A DNA stretch of 35,605 bases from Chloroflexota bacterium (lineage in GTDB: Bacteria > Chloroflexota > Anaerolineae > Caldilineales > Caldilineaceae), in assembly GCA_003577005.1 (NCBI GenBank), contig QEUW01000047.1, positions 1 to 35,605 of the forward strand, written 5' to 3'. This document shows positions 10,501 through 18,541 of the stretch, in pieces. The notes under the pieces were generated by a model, which did not search any database, was not told the DNA's origin, and saw nothing but the letters and a program-made list of their open reading frames with translations. Numbering within the stretch: the stretch's first letter is position 1; each line of letters opens with the position of its first letter. Position numbers and translations under genes: made by a program.

Positions 10501-11599
10501 TGTTGGCATCCCGGTGCTGGACGCTGCCGCTGACCCCGCTGCTGCCGGGTGGCAGATAGTCGGCTGCTCGTTGGGTGTATTGATGGGCGGTGATGGCGCC
10601 GCCTTCGTTAACGACGGGTTCGATCCCATCATCATCCTGATCGACGCCGTTGTAGATGCGGTTGGCCACGGCCAGTAGTTGGTTGGCCGGTGTCTGGGCC
10701 TCTGCCGCCGTGCTGGCCGCCAGCAGATCGGTGGCGGCGGTGATCAAGATGGGTGACCACAACCCGTCTTCGTTGCTTGAGCCGATATTGCCCAGCGTGG
10801 TCTGTACCTCGGCCACGCGCGTGCGAATGCTCTCGGTGGCGTCAGCGCTATCCGCCGCCAGTTGGAGGGTCTGCGAGAGGCTCTGGCTGTAACGCAAGAG
10901 ACCATAGCCATCGCCGGGGTTTTCGATACCGCCAACCCCATCATAGTCTTTATAGCGCGGGTCAGCCGCGCCAAAGAAGGTATTGAGCACATGCTCTGTA
11001 TGAAGCCTGGCATCGGCCAGGTTGCCGCCATCGGCTGCGGCTTTGGCAAATCCGGCATGTTGGTGTAGAATCGCCGCCTGTTGCACCAGCCCTACGCTAT
11101 ACCCGGCCTGGCCGGGCGTGTCTCCGGCCTGATGCACCGCCGTGCGGATATGGGCCAGCGCCGTTGTGGGCAAGGTCGCACTAAAGATGACACGCTCCTG
11201 GATAATGCGGACCTGGCTGTATAAGCCAATGAGATTACGACCTGCAAAGTCGTGACCGGCATTGACAGCGCCACCGGCCACCGGCAGCGGGCCAAAAGGC
11301 AGACCCACGTCATCGCTGTTGAGCAGGTAGCCAACGAGGCTGCGACCGGCGGGTGGTGCGCTCACATCCGACATCTCGACCACCACCCGGTCGCTCGACA
11401 GGGTGGGCGAACTCGTGCCGCGATCCTGCACCAGGACACGGCCGGCAAATGCGCCCGCTGCGCCGGGCGCACCCGGCTCGGCAGTTGCGACATCCAGCCA
11501 CAAGCCGGCCGTTGCTGCACTTACCACGATCAGAGCGACAAGCACGACCAACGCCGTGTTGTGCGAACGCTGCTCTTTCCGTACCCCTACTTCCACCAT
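7508..11599 (-). CDS. Secreted caspase-fold (C13-like) peptidase with duplicated RskA-like/helical sensor modules
   Basis: A protein of 1363 residues from ATG 11599 (GAGAG just upstream); N-terminal signal or anchor helix (about 17-38). Two copies of a module of about 302 residues fill 40-650. Each has a beta part resembling the RskA anti-sigma extracellular domain (LAGLPPAAAGEQYWAYLVD in copy 2), a helical part with HxEHVLNT and YKDYDGVGG..NPGDG, and an EF-hand-like loop (DQDDDGIEP, DLNDNGIID) before NEGG. Then a Pro/Thr linker (about 655-685), PPC (685-810), Fn3 (812-905), an Ig-like domain (905-1000) and the peptidase (1000-1240) with MIDHG (His1098) and IEACQSGSF (Cys1143), 45 apart as in its paralogue. 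A beta domain ends in LLYLPLVSR. The His/Cys context matches family C13 (legumain) and other caspase-fold enzymes. It lies 16 bases downstream of its paralogue. Confidence 0.9.
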   Translation of the reverse strand: MVEVGVRKEQRSHNTALVVLVALIVVSAATAGLWLDVATAEPGAPGAAGAFAGRVLVQDRGTSSPTLSSDRVVVEMSDVSAPPAGRSLVGYLLNSDDVGLPFGPLPVAGGAVNAGHDFAGRNLIGLYSQVRIIQERVIFSATLPTTALAHIRTAVHQAGDTPGQAGYSVGLVQQAAILHQHAGFAKAAADGGNLADARLHTEHVLNTFFGAADPRYKDYDGVGGIENPGDGYGLLRYSQSLSQTLQLAADSADATESIRTRVAEVQTTLGNIGSSNEDGLWSPILITAATDLLAASTAAEAQTPANQLLAVANRIYNGVDQDDDGIEPVVNEGGAITAHQYTQRAADYLPPGSSGVSGSVQHRDANSNRKSDQLYFTLAGLPPAAAGEQYWAYLVDNQNNRLWLGGVAGTGGTLEGSLTRAGTNLIAGYHQLYLSVGMLYADGALPPAALAHLRTALYRAEDTPNKVGYAVGLLSQAQIIHTHAGFAKAAADGNNLAGAKIHVEHVLNTLFSADDPRYKDYDGVGGPESPGDGYGLLRYSQNLSQTLQLAADSADATENIRTRVAEVQTTLGNIGSPAVNSLWVESLITHAQEVLDASTAAAAQTPANQLLSFADRLYNGTDLNDNGIIDPLQNEGGARTAYRHTQHAADYVLELRATPAPITPTPSLTPDPSPTTAPPPDGDTYEVDDNCNQAKPIRVDGSEMQIHTFHAEGDTDWVKFTAQLNKTYVIEVTNVGAKADAILYLHDVCAAPPSAFEGKAFGSTVRLTWNSTKAGDYFLQLQQFDPSFFGSDTHYHLKVTEDTTPPSAPINLRCVAIDATTLGIQWKKNPETDVVRYRVNFRNQSATSSGNREVEGADQTYVEIDNLAAGELYDLQVVAIDFSGNESNTSAPVQCRAAAVADPTQPVVTLQQPTAAGVFTTTAAQVTFTGLAQDTGGNLSQVHIKNLTNQSEGSDFSLSGGSSTFRVENLNLNIGDNDILVSVTDSAGNTGQKTQRIHRLSGRTGAVLIVAGHNETFGLQTNIYNAANRAYRIFKTAGFSDDNIFYIAPAGQDADGNGSNDVDAQASPAAVEQALTGWAKENGRVGPGKPLFIYMIDHGFADKFCVSGCGAGQVVTPEDLNSWLDNLESTSGLNEVNVVIEACQSGSFLDRAQGPLNGLGKTGRVVITSTDREKNAYASAQGAFFSDAFFSCVADSNNLRVCFEQASAAVAATGVQQTPWMDDNGDGLSDANDGAVAQNRHVTSFFSSIRPAIRDVQVTKEGANGLLAATVEEGAEAISLVWATVFPPSFQEPDGVTLNLNAPTVRLDPDPATPGRFTFNYINGFTEDGDYRIVFFAQDRLGINATPRREGQAELLYLPLVSR
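9885..10993 (-). repeat. Internal tandem duplication inside the larger C13-like gene
   Basis: Segments 9885-10087 and 10791-10993 align without gaps at an offset of exactly 906 bp (302 codons) and agree at roughly nine of ten bases by eye. The similarity fades on both sides but extends over the whole module in protein. The in-frame period and high nucleotide identity suggest a fairly recent duplication or ongoing gene conversion. Confidence 0.88.
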
Positions 11600-11615
11600 G
11601 ATTGCTCTCTATCGT

Positions 11616-13898
11616 TTAATTGTTGCGGATGACGGGCAAGAACAAAATATCCTGTTGCCCTTCACGCCGCGGTACAGCATGGATGCCCAGACGATCCTGC
11701 GCATAGTAAACGATGCGGTAGTCGCCCTCTTCCAAGAAGCCGTTCGTATAGTTAAACCGGTAGTGCCCCGGCTCATTGGGCGCCGGCTCCAGCCGGACGG
11801 TTGGCACATTCAAGTTGAGTGTGACATTGTCTGGCTCGACAAAGCTTGGGGGGAAGACCACAGCCCACACCAGGTCGATCTCTTCTGCCCCGGCGACTAC
11901 GTGCGCTGAGAGAGTCCCGTTGACGCCCTCCCGGCTGAGCGCGGCGCTGGCGATCTGCGGGCGGCTCGAACTAAAGAAGCGCGTGATGACACGCCCCTGC
12001 GCCACATCGCCGTCGCCGTCGTTGAAGACGCCGTCGCCGTTATCATCCATCCATGGCGTTTGGTTGACGCCCGTCGCCTCCACCGCCGAGACCGCTTGGT
12101 CGAAACAGAGCTTTAGGTTATTGCTGTCGGCCACACATGAGAAGAAGGCGTCGGAGAAGTAGGCGCCCTGCGCTGAGGCATAGGCGTTGTTCTCGCGCCC
12201 CGTTGAGGTGATGATGACGCGGCCAACCTTGCCCAGACTATTGGCAACGTCTCCGTTGAAGCGGTCGATAAAACTGCCCGACTGGCACGCCTCGATCACT
12301 ACTGTCACCTGGTCGAGACCGGTGGCATCCTCCAGTGTTCGCAGCCAGCTGTCCAGATCAGCCGGCGCGATAGCTCCCGTATCGTTACATCCGGCAGCGC
12401 AGAACTTTTCGACAAAGCCGTGGTCGATCAAATAAATAAAGAATGGCTTCTCCGGCCCCACCCGGCTTTGGGCCCAAACGGTCACCGCCTCCTGGACTGC
12501 CGCCGGGGAAGAGGCGCCATCGGTGTCAGGAATACCGTCGCCGTCGGCATCTTGAGCTACGGGGGCCAGATAGTGGATGTTGTCATCGCCAAAACCGGCG
12601 CTGCGGAAGATGCGGTAGGCGCGATTGGCGGCATTGTAGATATTGCTCTGCAAGCCAAAGGTCTCGTTGTGGCCGGCCACGATCAGCACGGCGCCCGCCA
12701 CCTCTCCCAATCGTCGCACGGTAACCGAGCGCTGGCCGGCGTTGCCAGCGTCGTCAAACACATTCACCTGGACGTTGTTGTCACCCACGGCCAGCCCTAG
12801 TTCGGTGACACGGAATGAGGCGCTGCTGCCGGAAAGACTGTAGTCCCACTTTTCGGCATTCTTGGTCAGGTTGCGCACCTGGGCGCGTAACAGGTTGCCG
12901 CCCTCATCGGTCGCCACGCCCGTAAAGGTGAGCGAGTAGGCTGTGGTTGTGTAGATGGAGGATCCATCCGGTTGCGTTAGCGCGAGCGTAGGCTGTGAAA
13001 GATCGACAGGCGCCTGAGCAGTACAGGGCGCCTGGCCGCTTGGTTCGCTCTCGTTGCCCGAAAAGTCCACGGCCAGCACGCGCAGGTTGTAGGTCTGGTT
13101 GGGCGTCAAACCGCCGAGTTCGTAATAGGTGGTCGACGCACCCGCCACATCTTCGCTGCCCGCGGGCACACCGGCAAACGTGAGCCGGTAGCCGCGCACA
13201 TCGCGCTCGGGACTCTTCTTCCACTGCAAACCCAGCGACGATGGGCTAACGGGAACACAGCGCAAATTCTGTGGCGGCGAAGGTGGGATGGTATCGAGCA
13301 CGACGGAGATGGTGTAGTCGGTGCCGGCGCCGGCCAACGTCGGGTCAAACTGCTGGATTTCGAGATAATAATCGCCGTTACGGGTTGAGTCCCACTCCAG
13401 CCGTACAGTGGAGCCAAAGGCGTTTGTTCCCTGCGCCTGGAGCGCGTCGGTGCAACTATCGTACAGGTTGACAATGGCGTCAGCGTCGGCGCCGACATTG
13501 CGGATTTCGATGATATAACTCTTGTTCACGACCGCCGCAAACCGGAGCCAGTCGCGGTCGCCCACGTCGTGGAAGGTATGGTTTTGCTGGACGCCGGTCG
13601 TTTCGATCAACCTGGCGGCGCTGCAGGTATCATCTTCCTCATAGGCGTCGCCGGCGCTGCTGGCATCAAAGAGAAAGCCAGCGTCCAGGGCGAAGTTGGC
13701 GCTGGACGCACTGGAGATACTGAATTGACCGAGTGTATCATCGATGAGAAAACCAGGCGACTGGCGCGTGCCACCGCCGCTGTTGATCTGCGTTTGGCCC
13801 AGGTCAAAGTTGGGTGAATCCTGGCTGAAGCCGCTTCGGGTCAGCAAAATTGCGGTCAGCAAAGCCACAGCAAAGGCGACAAACAGGCGTGGTTGCAC
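11616..13898 (-). CDS. Secreted caspase-fold (C13-like) peptidase, shorter paralogue
   Basis: The frame is open from ATG 14006, but that start would overlap the upstream gene by 77 bases. GTG 13898 (GAG 5 and GGAG 12 bases upstream) gives a good signal peptide (QPRLFVAFAVALL) and 760 residues; TTG 13916 is an alternative. After the signal comes a region with the DDTLGQFSISSASSANFAL pattern, then PPC (about 83-210), Fn3 (212-300), an Ig-like domain (305-395), a C13-like peptidase (400-640) with LIDHG (His493) and IEACQSGSF (Cys538), and a C-terminal beta domain ending ILFLPVIRNN. It matches the downstream neighbour along its whole length from PPC to tail but lacks that protein's two sensor modules, so the two are tandem paralogues. 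It is 16 bases from its paralogue and 31 from the upstream gene, so cotranscription is likely. Confidence 0.9.
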   Translation of the reverse strand: MQPRLFVAFAVALLTAILLTRSGFSQDSPNFDLGQTQINSGGGTRQSPGFLIDDTLGQFSISSASSANFALDAGFLFDASSAGDAYEEDDTCSAARLIETTGVQQNHTFHDVGDRDWLRFAAVVNKSYIIEIRNVGADADAIVNLYDSCTDALQAQGTNAFGSTVRLEWDSTRNGDYYLEIQQFDPTLAGAGTDYTISVVLDTIPPSPPQNLRCVPVSPSSLGLQWKKSPERDVRGYRLTFAGVPAGSEDVAGASTTYYELGGLTPNQTYNLRVLAVDFSGNESEPSGQAPCTAQAPVDLSQPTLALTQPDGSSIYTTTAYSLTFTGVATDEGGNLLRAQVRNLTKNAEKWDYSLSGSSASFRVTELGLAVGDNNVQVNVFDDAGNAGQRSVTVRRLGEVAGAVLIVAGHNETFGLQSNIYNAANRAYRIFRSAGFGDDNIHYLAPVAQDADGDGIPDTDGASSPAAVQEAVTVWAQSRVGPEKPFFIYLIDHGFVEKFCAAGCNDTGAIAPADLDSWLRTLEDATGLDQVTVVIEACQSGSFIDRFNGDVANSLGKVGRVIITSTGRENNAYASAQGAYFSDAFFSCVADSNNLKLCFDQAVSAVEATGVNQTPWMDDNGDGVFNDGDGDVAQGRVITRFFSSSRPQIASAALSREGVNGTLSAHVVAGAEEIDLVWAVVFPPSFVEPDNVTLNLNVPTVRLEPAPNEPGHYRFNYTNGFLEEGDYRIVYYAQDRLGIHAVPRREGQQDILFLPVIRNN

Positions 13899-13929
13899 GA
13901 CGACTCTAGTCTCCAATCGATCCGTCCAA

Positions 13930-15318
13930 TTATTCGGCCTGGGTGGACTGTTCTGGTTGTCCCATCTCTGTGGGCGGTGTTGTAAGTTGCAGACGTTGAG
14001 CTTCATACCCCAGCCGTTTTGCTGCTATACGATAAGAGAATTCTGCATTGGGGTCCCCTTCGCGTAAACGCACCTCAAAGCCAGTTGGTGTGCGGTTGGC
14101 GACGTAAAGTTCGGCATTGCCGTATGCCTGTACAAAGACATGGTACGGCTGGCTCAGGTTGACCGTCTGAGCAAAAATCGGTTCGACCGGGATGAGCGCT
14201 ACTCCCTGGTTGAGGCGCCCGAACCCATAATCGGTAAACCAAACCTCAGCAGCCTCTTCAGCATAGAGCAACCTCTCTCCGTCGCTGGTGGAAACCACGG
14301 CGTTCTTGCTCCCACTTGCCATAAAATTTCCCCTCACGAAAAGGTTGCCTGCTTCGGAGAGCGAGAAGATTGGCGAGCCGCTGGTTTTGAAGACATCAAA
14401 CGCCGAGGCAATGGATGGATTGTCAGTGGGCTCCATGACGATCTCGAGATCGGCGGGCACGGAAAAGGTCGTGATTGTCGAGCTGCCTGCATAACCGCGC
14501 GCCTCGATCGTGCCGACGACGTCGAGCTTTGCACTGGGCGTCGTCGTTCCGATACCCACATCGCCGGCGTTATTCACCTGTAGGGCATTTTGGGGATTTC
14601 CATCTGGGGCATCCAGAGACGAGTGGCGATGCCCGGCGGTGGCAAAGGCGTCTGCATTCTGTCCATCCAGCAAATCCGCATCGAGACCGGAGCCGGCGCC
14701 ATCGGCGGCCAACACAGCCGGTACAATCTCGCCGTCGCGAGCAATAGCCGGGTCGATGCGCGCTTCGGCGATGGTGCCAGAGGTAACGGCGCTGCCGTCG
14801 TGGGGGTGGCTGGCCGGGGCGAACGCAGCGGCATCCTGGCCATCGAGCGTATCGGCATCTGCGGCGTAGAGCGCATAGGCGACAAAGGCGATCCGCTGGC
14901 GGGGCTCCGCTTCCGGGTCGGACCCGACCGAGACACCAAGATAGAGTTCGCGGCCATCGAAATGGCTGAGGTCGAGCGCAGTTGTATCGCCCAGCAGGGT
15001 GCTAAAGAGCCCTCTGCTTATGACGATGCTTTTTGTCTCTGTCCAGAGAGGTGAGCCACCGGTCGCTACGTTGTAGATGCGAAACGATGCAGGATACGAA
15101 CCATCTGGCTTGGGTTGGCCCGTAGTGGGGTCGAGCAGGCGCCCTTGGTAGTGCAGCACAGGCGCAACCGGCGCTGAGGCCATCACTGCGCTCGCACCTG
15201 TCTCTGCCGGCGCATCTAACCAGCGCGCTGCAGCGTTTGGCCCGGCCAGCACTACGGCCAGCGCAACTGCTGCACCGGAGATCAAGCCAATGCTCTGTTT
15301 GACGAGCACACGGATCAT
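13930..15318 (-). CDS. Secreted fibre-like protein with GIGTTTP and HxH motifs
   Basis: A protein of 462 residues from ATG 15318, with GGGAG ten bases upstream. Signal peptide about 1-31. Residues 50-150 form a beta domain (LHYQGRLLDP, SFRIYNVATGG) seen at the start of many exported proteins. Two fibre-like repeats follow, ADTLDGQDAAAF..SHPHDG and ADLLDGQNADAF..GHRHSS; the His-x-His pairs resemble the iron-binding turns of trimeric phage tail fibres. Then NNAGDVGIGTTTPSAKLDV, a phrase common in tail-fibre and endosialidase-type proteins, and a C-terminal domain (KNAVVSTSDGERLLYAEE, FEVRLREGDPNAEFSYRI) found in other bacterial surface proteins. It is probably a trimeric surface stalk or adhesin. 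First gene of the leftward cluster; it lacks the LPLV tail. No promoter could be placed with confidence. Confidence 0.8.
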   Translation of the reverse strand: MIRVLVKQSIGLISGAAVALAVVLAGPNAAARWLDAPAETGASAVMASAPVAPVLHYQGRLLDPTTGQPKPDGSYPASFRIYNVATGGSPLWTETKSIVISRGLFSTLLGDTTALDLSHFDGRELYLGVSVGSDPEAEPRQRIAFVAYALYAADADTLDGQDAAAFAPASHPHDGSAVTSGTIAEARIDPAIARDGEIVPAVLAADGAGSGLDADLLDGQNADAFATAGHRHSSLDAPDGNPQNALQVNNAGDVGIGTTTPSAKLDVVGTIEARGYAGSSTITTFSVPADLEIVMEPTDNPSIASAFDVFKTSGSPIFSLSEAGNLFVRGNFMASGSKNAVVSTSDGERLLYAEEAAEVWFTDYGFGRLNQGVALIPVEPIFAQTVNLSQPYHVFVQAYGNAELYVANRTPTGFEVRLREGDPNAEFSYRIAAKRLGYEAQRLQLTTPPTEMGQPEQSTQAE

Positions 15319-15435
15319 AGTGGAAAATCTCCCAATAGGTGAATCGGGTCAATCACGATTCTTGCCATAGAAAAAGCGCTCGATTCCCGATTTGTGTCCA
15401 GGTGGCTGAGAAGAAGCGGCGTTGAGGGTTCGGTG

Positions 15436-15463
15436 CTGACACTGTTGTAAAGTTGAGTATACC
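15436..15463 (+). promoter_or_regulatory. Predicted promoter of the PBP gene
   Basis: CTGACA (15436-15441), a 16-bp spacer and TATACC (15458-15463) point rightward. Transcription would begin near 15470, giving a leader of about 225 bases before ATG 15695. This speaks against translation from ATG 15476, which has AGGAGG directly abutting it with no spacing. Confidence 0.5.
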
Positions 15464-15642
15464 CTTGAAAGGAGGATGCGTCAATCCACATTTGAGCGAT
15501 TTTGCCGAACGGTCTTGATCGGTGGGGGCGCCGTAGGGGATCATGGTGTGCCAGTGACTTCATCATCAGGCAGGCGCTCCTCTTTTTCCAGTCACACAAA
15601 TGGGGGACAACCGCACGTAGAATGCCCAAGGAGCTTTGTTTG

Positions 15643-15675
15643 GCGCGGCCGATTTGCCGGAACAGCCGGCCGCGC
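15643..15675 (+). other. GC-rich stem-loop in the PBP leader
   Basis: GCGCGGCCG (15643-15651) pairs with CGGCCGCGC (15667-15675) around a 15-base loop, ending 19 bases before the proposed start codon. It could slow translation initiation. No riboswitch class is recognised. Confidence 0.4.
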
Positions 15676-15694
15676 GCCATCGTTGAGTAGATGT

Positions 15695-18412
15695 ATGGCG
15701 CGCTTCTTTCACGAGCTCATTCACAAGATTGTACGGCTGGCGTGGCCGCTACTACTTTCAGCCTTTGTGCTGGCGGTTGCGCTATACTTTTGGTTGCTCG
15801 CTGACCTACCGCCGCTTGACACTATCGAACAGCGGCTGGTGCGCCCCACCACACAGATCCTTGACCGCAATGGCCGCCTCTTGTACGAGGTCATCGACCC
15901 AGAGGCAGGAAAACAGATCAACCTCGACTTGAGCGCCCTTCCTCCCGCCTGCGTCCAGGCTACCCTCGCCACCGAAGACAGCCGTTTCTACCATCACCCA
16001 GGTGTGGACCCTATCGCCATCGCACGGGCTACCTGGCAGAACGTTCGTGCCGGCGGCGAGATCGTGAGCGGAGCCAGCACCCTTACGCAGCAACTGGCGC
16101 GCACCCTCCTGCTCAGCACACGTGAACGGTACGAACAAAGCGTTCGGCGCAAGCTGCGCGAGGCCTGGCTGGCGTGGCGTCTCGAACAACGCTATACGAA
16201 AGATGAATTGCTGGCGCTCTATCTCAACCAGACCTATTACGGCAATTTCGCCTTTGGCATTGAGGCGGCGGCGCAAATCTTTTTCGCCAAACCAGCCGCC
16301 CACCTCAGCCGCGCTCAGTGTGCGCTCCTTGCTGGTCTGGTTCAATATCCCACCGGTTATAACCCGTTGCACGACCCGGACGCAGCCAAGCTGCGCCAGT
16401 TGACCGTGTTGCGGTTGATGCACGAAGCCGGTTTTCTCACGGCGGCGGAACGCGATGAAATTGCCGCTGAACCGTTGCGCTACCGGTCGCGACTCTTCAA
16501 TATCCAGGCGCCCCATTTTGTCATCTACGTCCAGGACTTGCTGGCCCGCCAACTGGGACCCGATGGGTTGCGCCAGGGCGGTTTGCGTGTAGTCACAACT
16601 CTGGATGCCGACTTGCAACGCCAGGCTGAAGAGGCGATCCGCTACCGGTTGGACTTGCTCAACTGCCGCCGGCCAGGGATCTGCGACAAGAACACCGACC
16701 CCAACCGCCGGGTAGACAATGCCGCCGCTGTGGTGCTCGATAGCCGCACCGGCGAGATCCTGGCGATGGTGGGCAGCCCGGACTATTTCGATGCGCAGAG
16801 CCAGGGCAATGTCAATGCCGCGCTGGCCCTGCGCCAGCCGGGCAGCGCCATCAAACCGCTGACCTACGCCGCCGCACTTGACGCAGGTTGGAGCGCTGAG
16901 TCCGGGGTGCCGCCGTTGACGGCGGCCAGTATCCTTGCTGACCTGCCGACCACTTTTTATGTGCTCGACCAGCCGGATAATCCACAGCCTCTCCTGGGTG
17001 TGGATGAAAGCCGGCCAGTCGCTACCTCACAAGGCGCTGGTGGCAAGGTTCCTTACACCCCGGTCAACTATGACCGTACCTTCCACGGGCCGGTCAGCGT
17101 GCGTACCGCCCTTGCCAATAGCTACAACATCCCTGCCGTCAAGGTGCTCGACCGCATTGGCGTCCCGATCCTTCAGCGACTGGCCGCCAAAGCTGGTATC
17201 AGCACATTTGCCAGCGACTTCGGACTCGCCCTCACGTTGGGCGGCGGCGAAGTCAAATTGTTGGAACTCACCGCCGCTTACGGCATCTTCTCGGATGGAA
17301 GACGGCTCGACCCCCAGGCAATTTTGGCGATAGACGGCGAACCACCGTCCATCGTCCAGCGGTCATCGACCTCCGTTATCTCCCCTACAACCGCCTATCT
17401 CATCACCGACATCCTGTCGGACAAGGTGGCTCGCATTCCCGCTTTCGGGGAAGGTTCGCCGTTGGATTTGCCCTTCCCGGCCGCAGTCAAGACCGGCACG
17501 ACCACCGACTGGCGCGACAACTGGACCATTGGCTATACGACCGAGCGCATTGTGGGTGTCTGGGTGGGCAATGCCGACAACACACCGATGCTCGATGTCA
17601 GCGGGGTCGACGGTGCTGGCCCAATCTGGCACGATCTCATGTTGGCTGCGCACCCCACGCCCCCGCCACCCTTTGTTCCGCCTGCCGACATTGTGGAAAT
17701 ATCGGTCTGCGCGCCCAGCGGCATGTTACCAACCCCTGTCTGCCCACGCACACGGATCGAACGCTTTGTGCGGGGTGCCGAACCGACCGAACCCGATAAC
17801 CAGTTTCAGCGCCTAAAGATCGACCGCACTACCGGCCACCCCCCCACCCCCGGTACAGCACCCGAGCAGATCATTGAGCGCACCTTCTGGCTCCTTCCAC
17901 CCGAATACCATGATTGGATGGCAGCGCAGGGGATACCGAATGCGGAATGTGGAACACAGCGTGCGGAATGTATTGGCGTACACTCTGGCTCTGTTGAGCA
18001 GCGAGAAGAGATCGAGCAGGCCGATTCCGCATTTCGCATTCCGGGGCGCCCTCTGGGCCCCGCACTTGTACTGGCTATGCCTACCTCCAATACGGGATAT
18101 CAGATTCATCCGGGGCTGCCGCGTGCGAATCAGCGGGTCGAAGTGGCAGGATATGTCGCTGCGGGACAGCCCTGGGCAGAATTGCGGTTGGTAAAGGATG
18201 GCGTCATTCTCGCCGAGGGCGCCGGCGTTGCGCGTCTCAACACCTGGTGGACGCTGGAGGAGGGAGAGCACCATTTCTGGCTCGAAGGGCGGCGATCAGA
18301 GGGGGCGGCACTAATTACATCACCTAGGGCGCTGGTTATGGTAGAACCGTTTCAGTCACCAGCGGCGATGGACGGTGAAGCCCTCACCGGCGCACCCCCG
18401 GTGGCAGAATAA
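15695..18412 (+). CDS. pbpC: Class A penicillin-binding protein, PBP1C type
   Basis: A bifunctional peptidoglycan glycosyltransferase/transpeptidase acting outside the membrane. The frame is open from 15476, but ATG 15695 places the single membrane helix (about 12-35) correctly and gives 905 residues. GT51 motifs: [12 protein letters not shown] (catalytic Glu94), GASTLTQQ (126-133), [17 protein letters not shown] and AQCALLAGL. Transpeptidase motifs: SAIK (Ser384), SYN (476-478) and KTGT (599-602). The C-terminal region (about 785-890; [18 protein letters not shown]) resembles the BiPBP_C domain that distinguishes PBP1C. Residues about 748-782 ([11 protein letters not shown]...) are encoded by a palindromic repeat inserted in frame between the transpeptidase and this tail domain. 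It is transcribed away from the surface protein cluster and converges on the TolB-like gene. Confidence 0.93.
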   Translation: MARFFHELIHKIVRLAWPLLLSAFVLAVALYFWLLADLPPLDTIEQRLVRPTTQILDRNGRLLYEVIDPEAGKQINLDLSALPPACVQATLATEDSRFYHHPGVDPIAIARATWQNVRAGGEIVSGASTLTQQLARTLLLSTRERYEQSVRRKLREAWLAWRLEQRYTKDELLALYLNQTYYGNFAFGIEAAAQIFFAKPAAHLSRAQCALLAGLVQYPTGYNPLHDPDAAKLRQLTVLRLMHEAGFLTAAERDEIAAEPLRYRSRLFNIQAPHFVIYVQDLLARQLGPDGLRQGGLRVVTTLDADLQRQAEEAIRYRLDLLNCRRPGICDKNTDPNRRVDNAAAVVLDSRTGEILAMVGSPDYFDAQSQGNVNAALALRQPGSAIKPLTYAAALDAGWSAESGVPPLTAASILADLPTTFYVLDQPDNPQPLLGVDESRPVATSQGAGGKVPYTPVNYDRTFHGPVSVRTALANSYNIPAVKVLDRIGVPILQRLAAKAGISTFASDFGLALTLGGGEVKLLELTAAYGIFSDGRRLDPQAILAIDGEPPSIVQRSSTSVISPTTAYLITDILSDKVARIPAFGEGSPLDLPFPAAVKTGTTTDWRDNWTIGYTTERIVGVWVGNADNTPMLDVSGVDGAGPIWHDLMLAAHPTPPPPFVPPADIVEISVCAPSGMLPTPVCPRTRIERFVRGAEPTEPDNQFQRLKIDRTTGHPPTPGTAPEQIIERTFWLLPPEYHDWMAAQGIPNAECGTQRAECIGVHSGSVEQREEIEQADSAFRIPGRPLGPALVLAMPTSNTGYQIHPGLPRANQRVEVAGYVAAGQPWAELRLVKDGVILAEGAGVARLNTWWTLEEGEHHFWLEGRRSEGAALITSPRALVMVEPFQSPAAMDGEALTGAPPVAE
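17938..18041 (+). repeat. Palindromic repeat inserted in frame in pbpC
   Basis: The 17-base arm GAATGCGGAATGTGGAA (17938-17954) matches the complement of 18025-18041 at 15 of 17 positions. Another GTGCGGAATG copy lies at 17961-17970. GAATGCGG-type palindromes look like dispersed genomic repeats. Here one is translated as a low-complexity insert without breaking the reading frame. Confidence 0.65.
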
Positions 18413-18436
18413 CGTTGCAACACAACAGAGTCGACA

Positions 18437-18535
18437 GCGGAACACAGAAAGCACAGAGAAGACACGGAGAGCCCAGAGGTTGTTCTCATTTGCCTCTGTG
18501 TCCTCTGTGTCTTCTCTGTGCTTTCTGTGTTCCGC
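18437..18535. repeat. Large inverted repeat between convergent genes, possible bidirectional terminator
   Basis: Arms of 43 bp (18437-18479 and 18493-18535) enclose a 13-base loop. The outer 29 bp are perfect and the inner 14 contain four mismatches. The arms consist of CACAGA/GAGAA-like short motifs, a type of dispersed repeat seen in many environmental bacterial genomes. It sits 24 bases after the pbpC stop and 6 bases before the end of the convergent TolB-like gene, so as RNA it would fold on both strands. No long U-tract follows. Confidence 0.8.
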
Positions 18536-18541
18536 TTTACA

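Noticed and set aside
13899..14006. Longer start of the shorter C13-like gene
   Set aside because: It would overlap the preceding gene by 77 bases and put 36 non-signal residues before the signal peptide.
15476..15694. Upstream extension of the PBP gene
   Set aside because: AGGAGG touches ATG 15476 without spacing, the extra 73 residues are unlike any PBP, and a promoter predicts transcription starting at about 15470. ATG 15695 fits the membrane helix.
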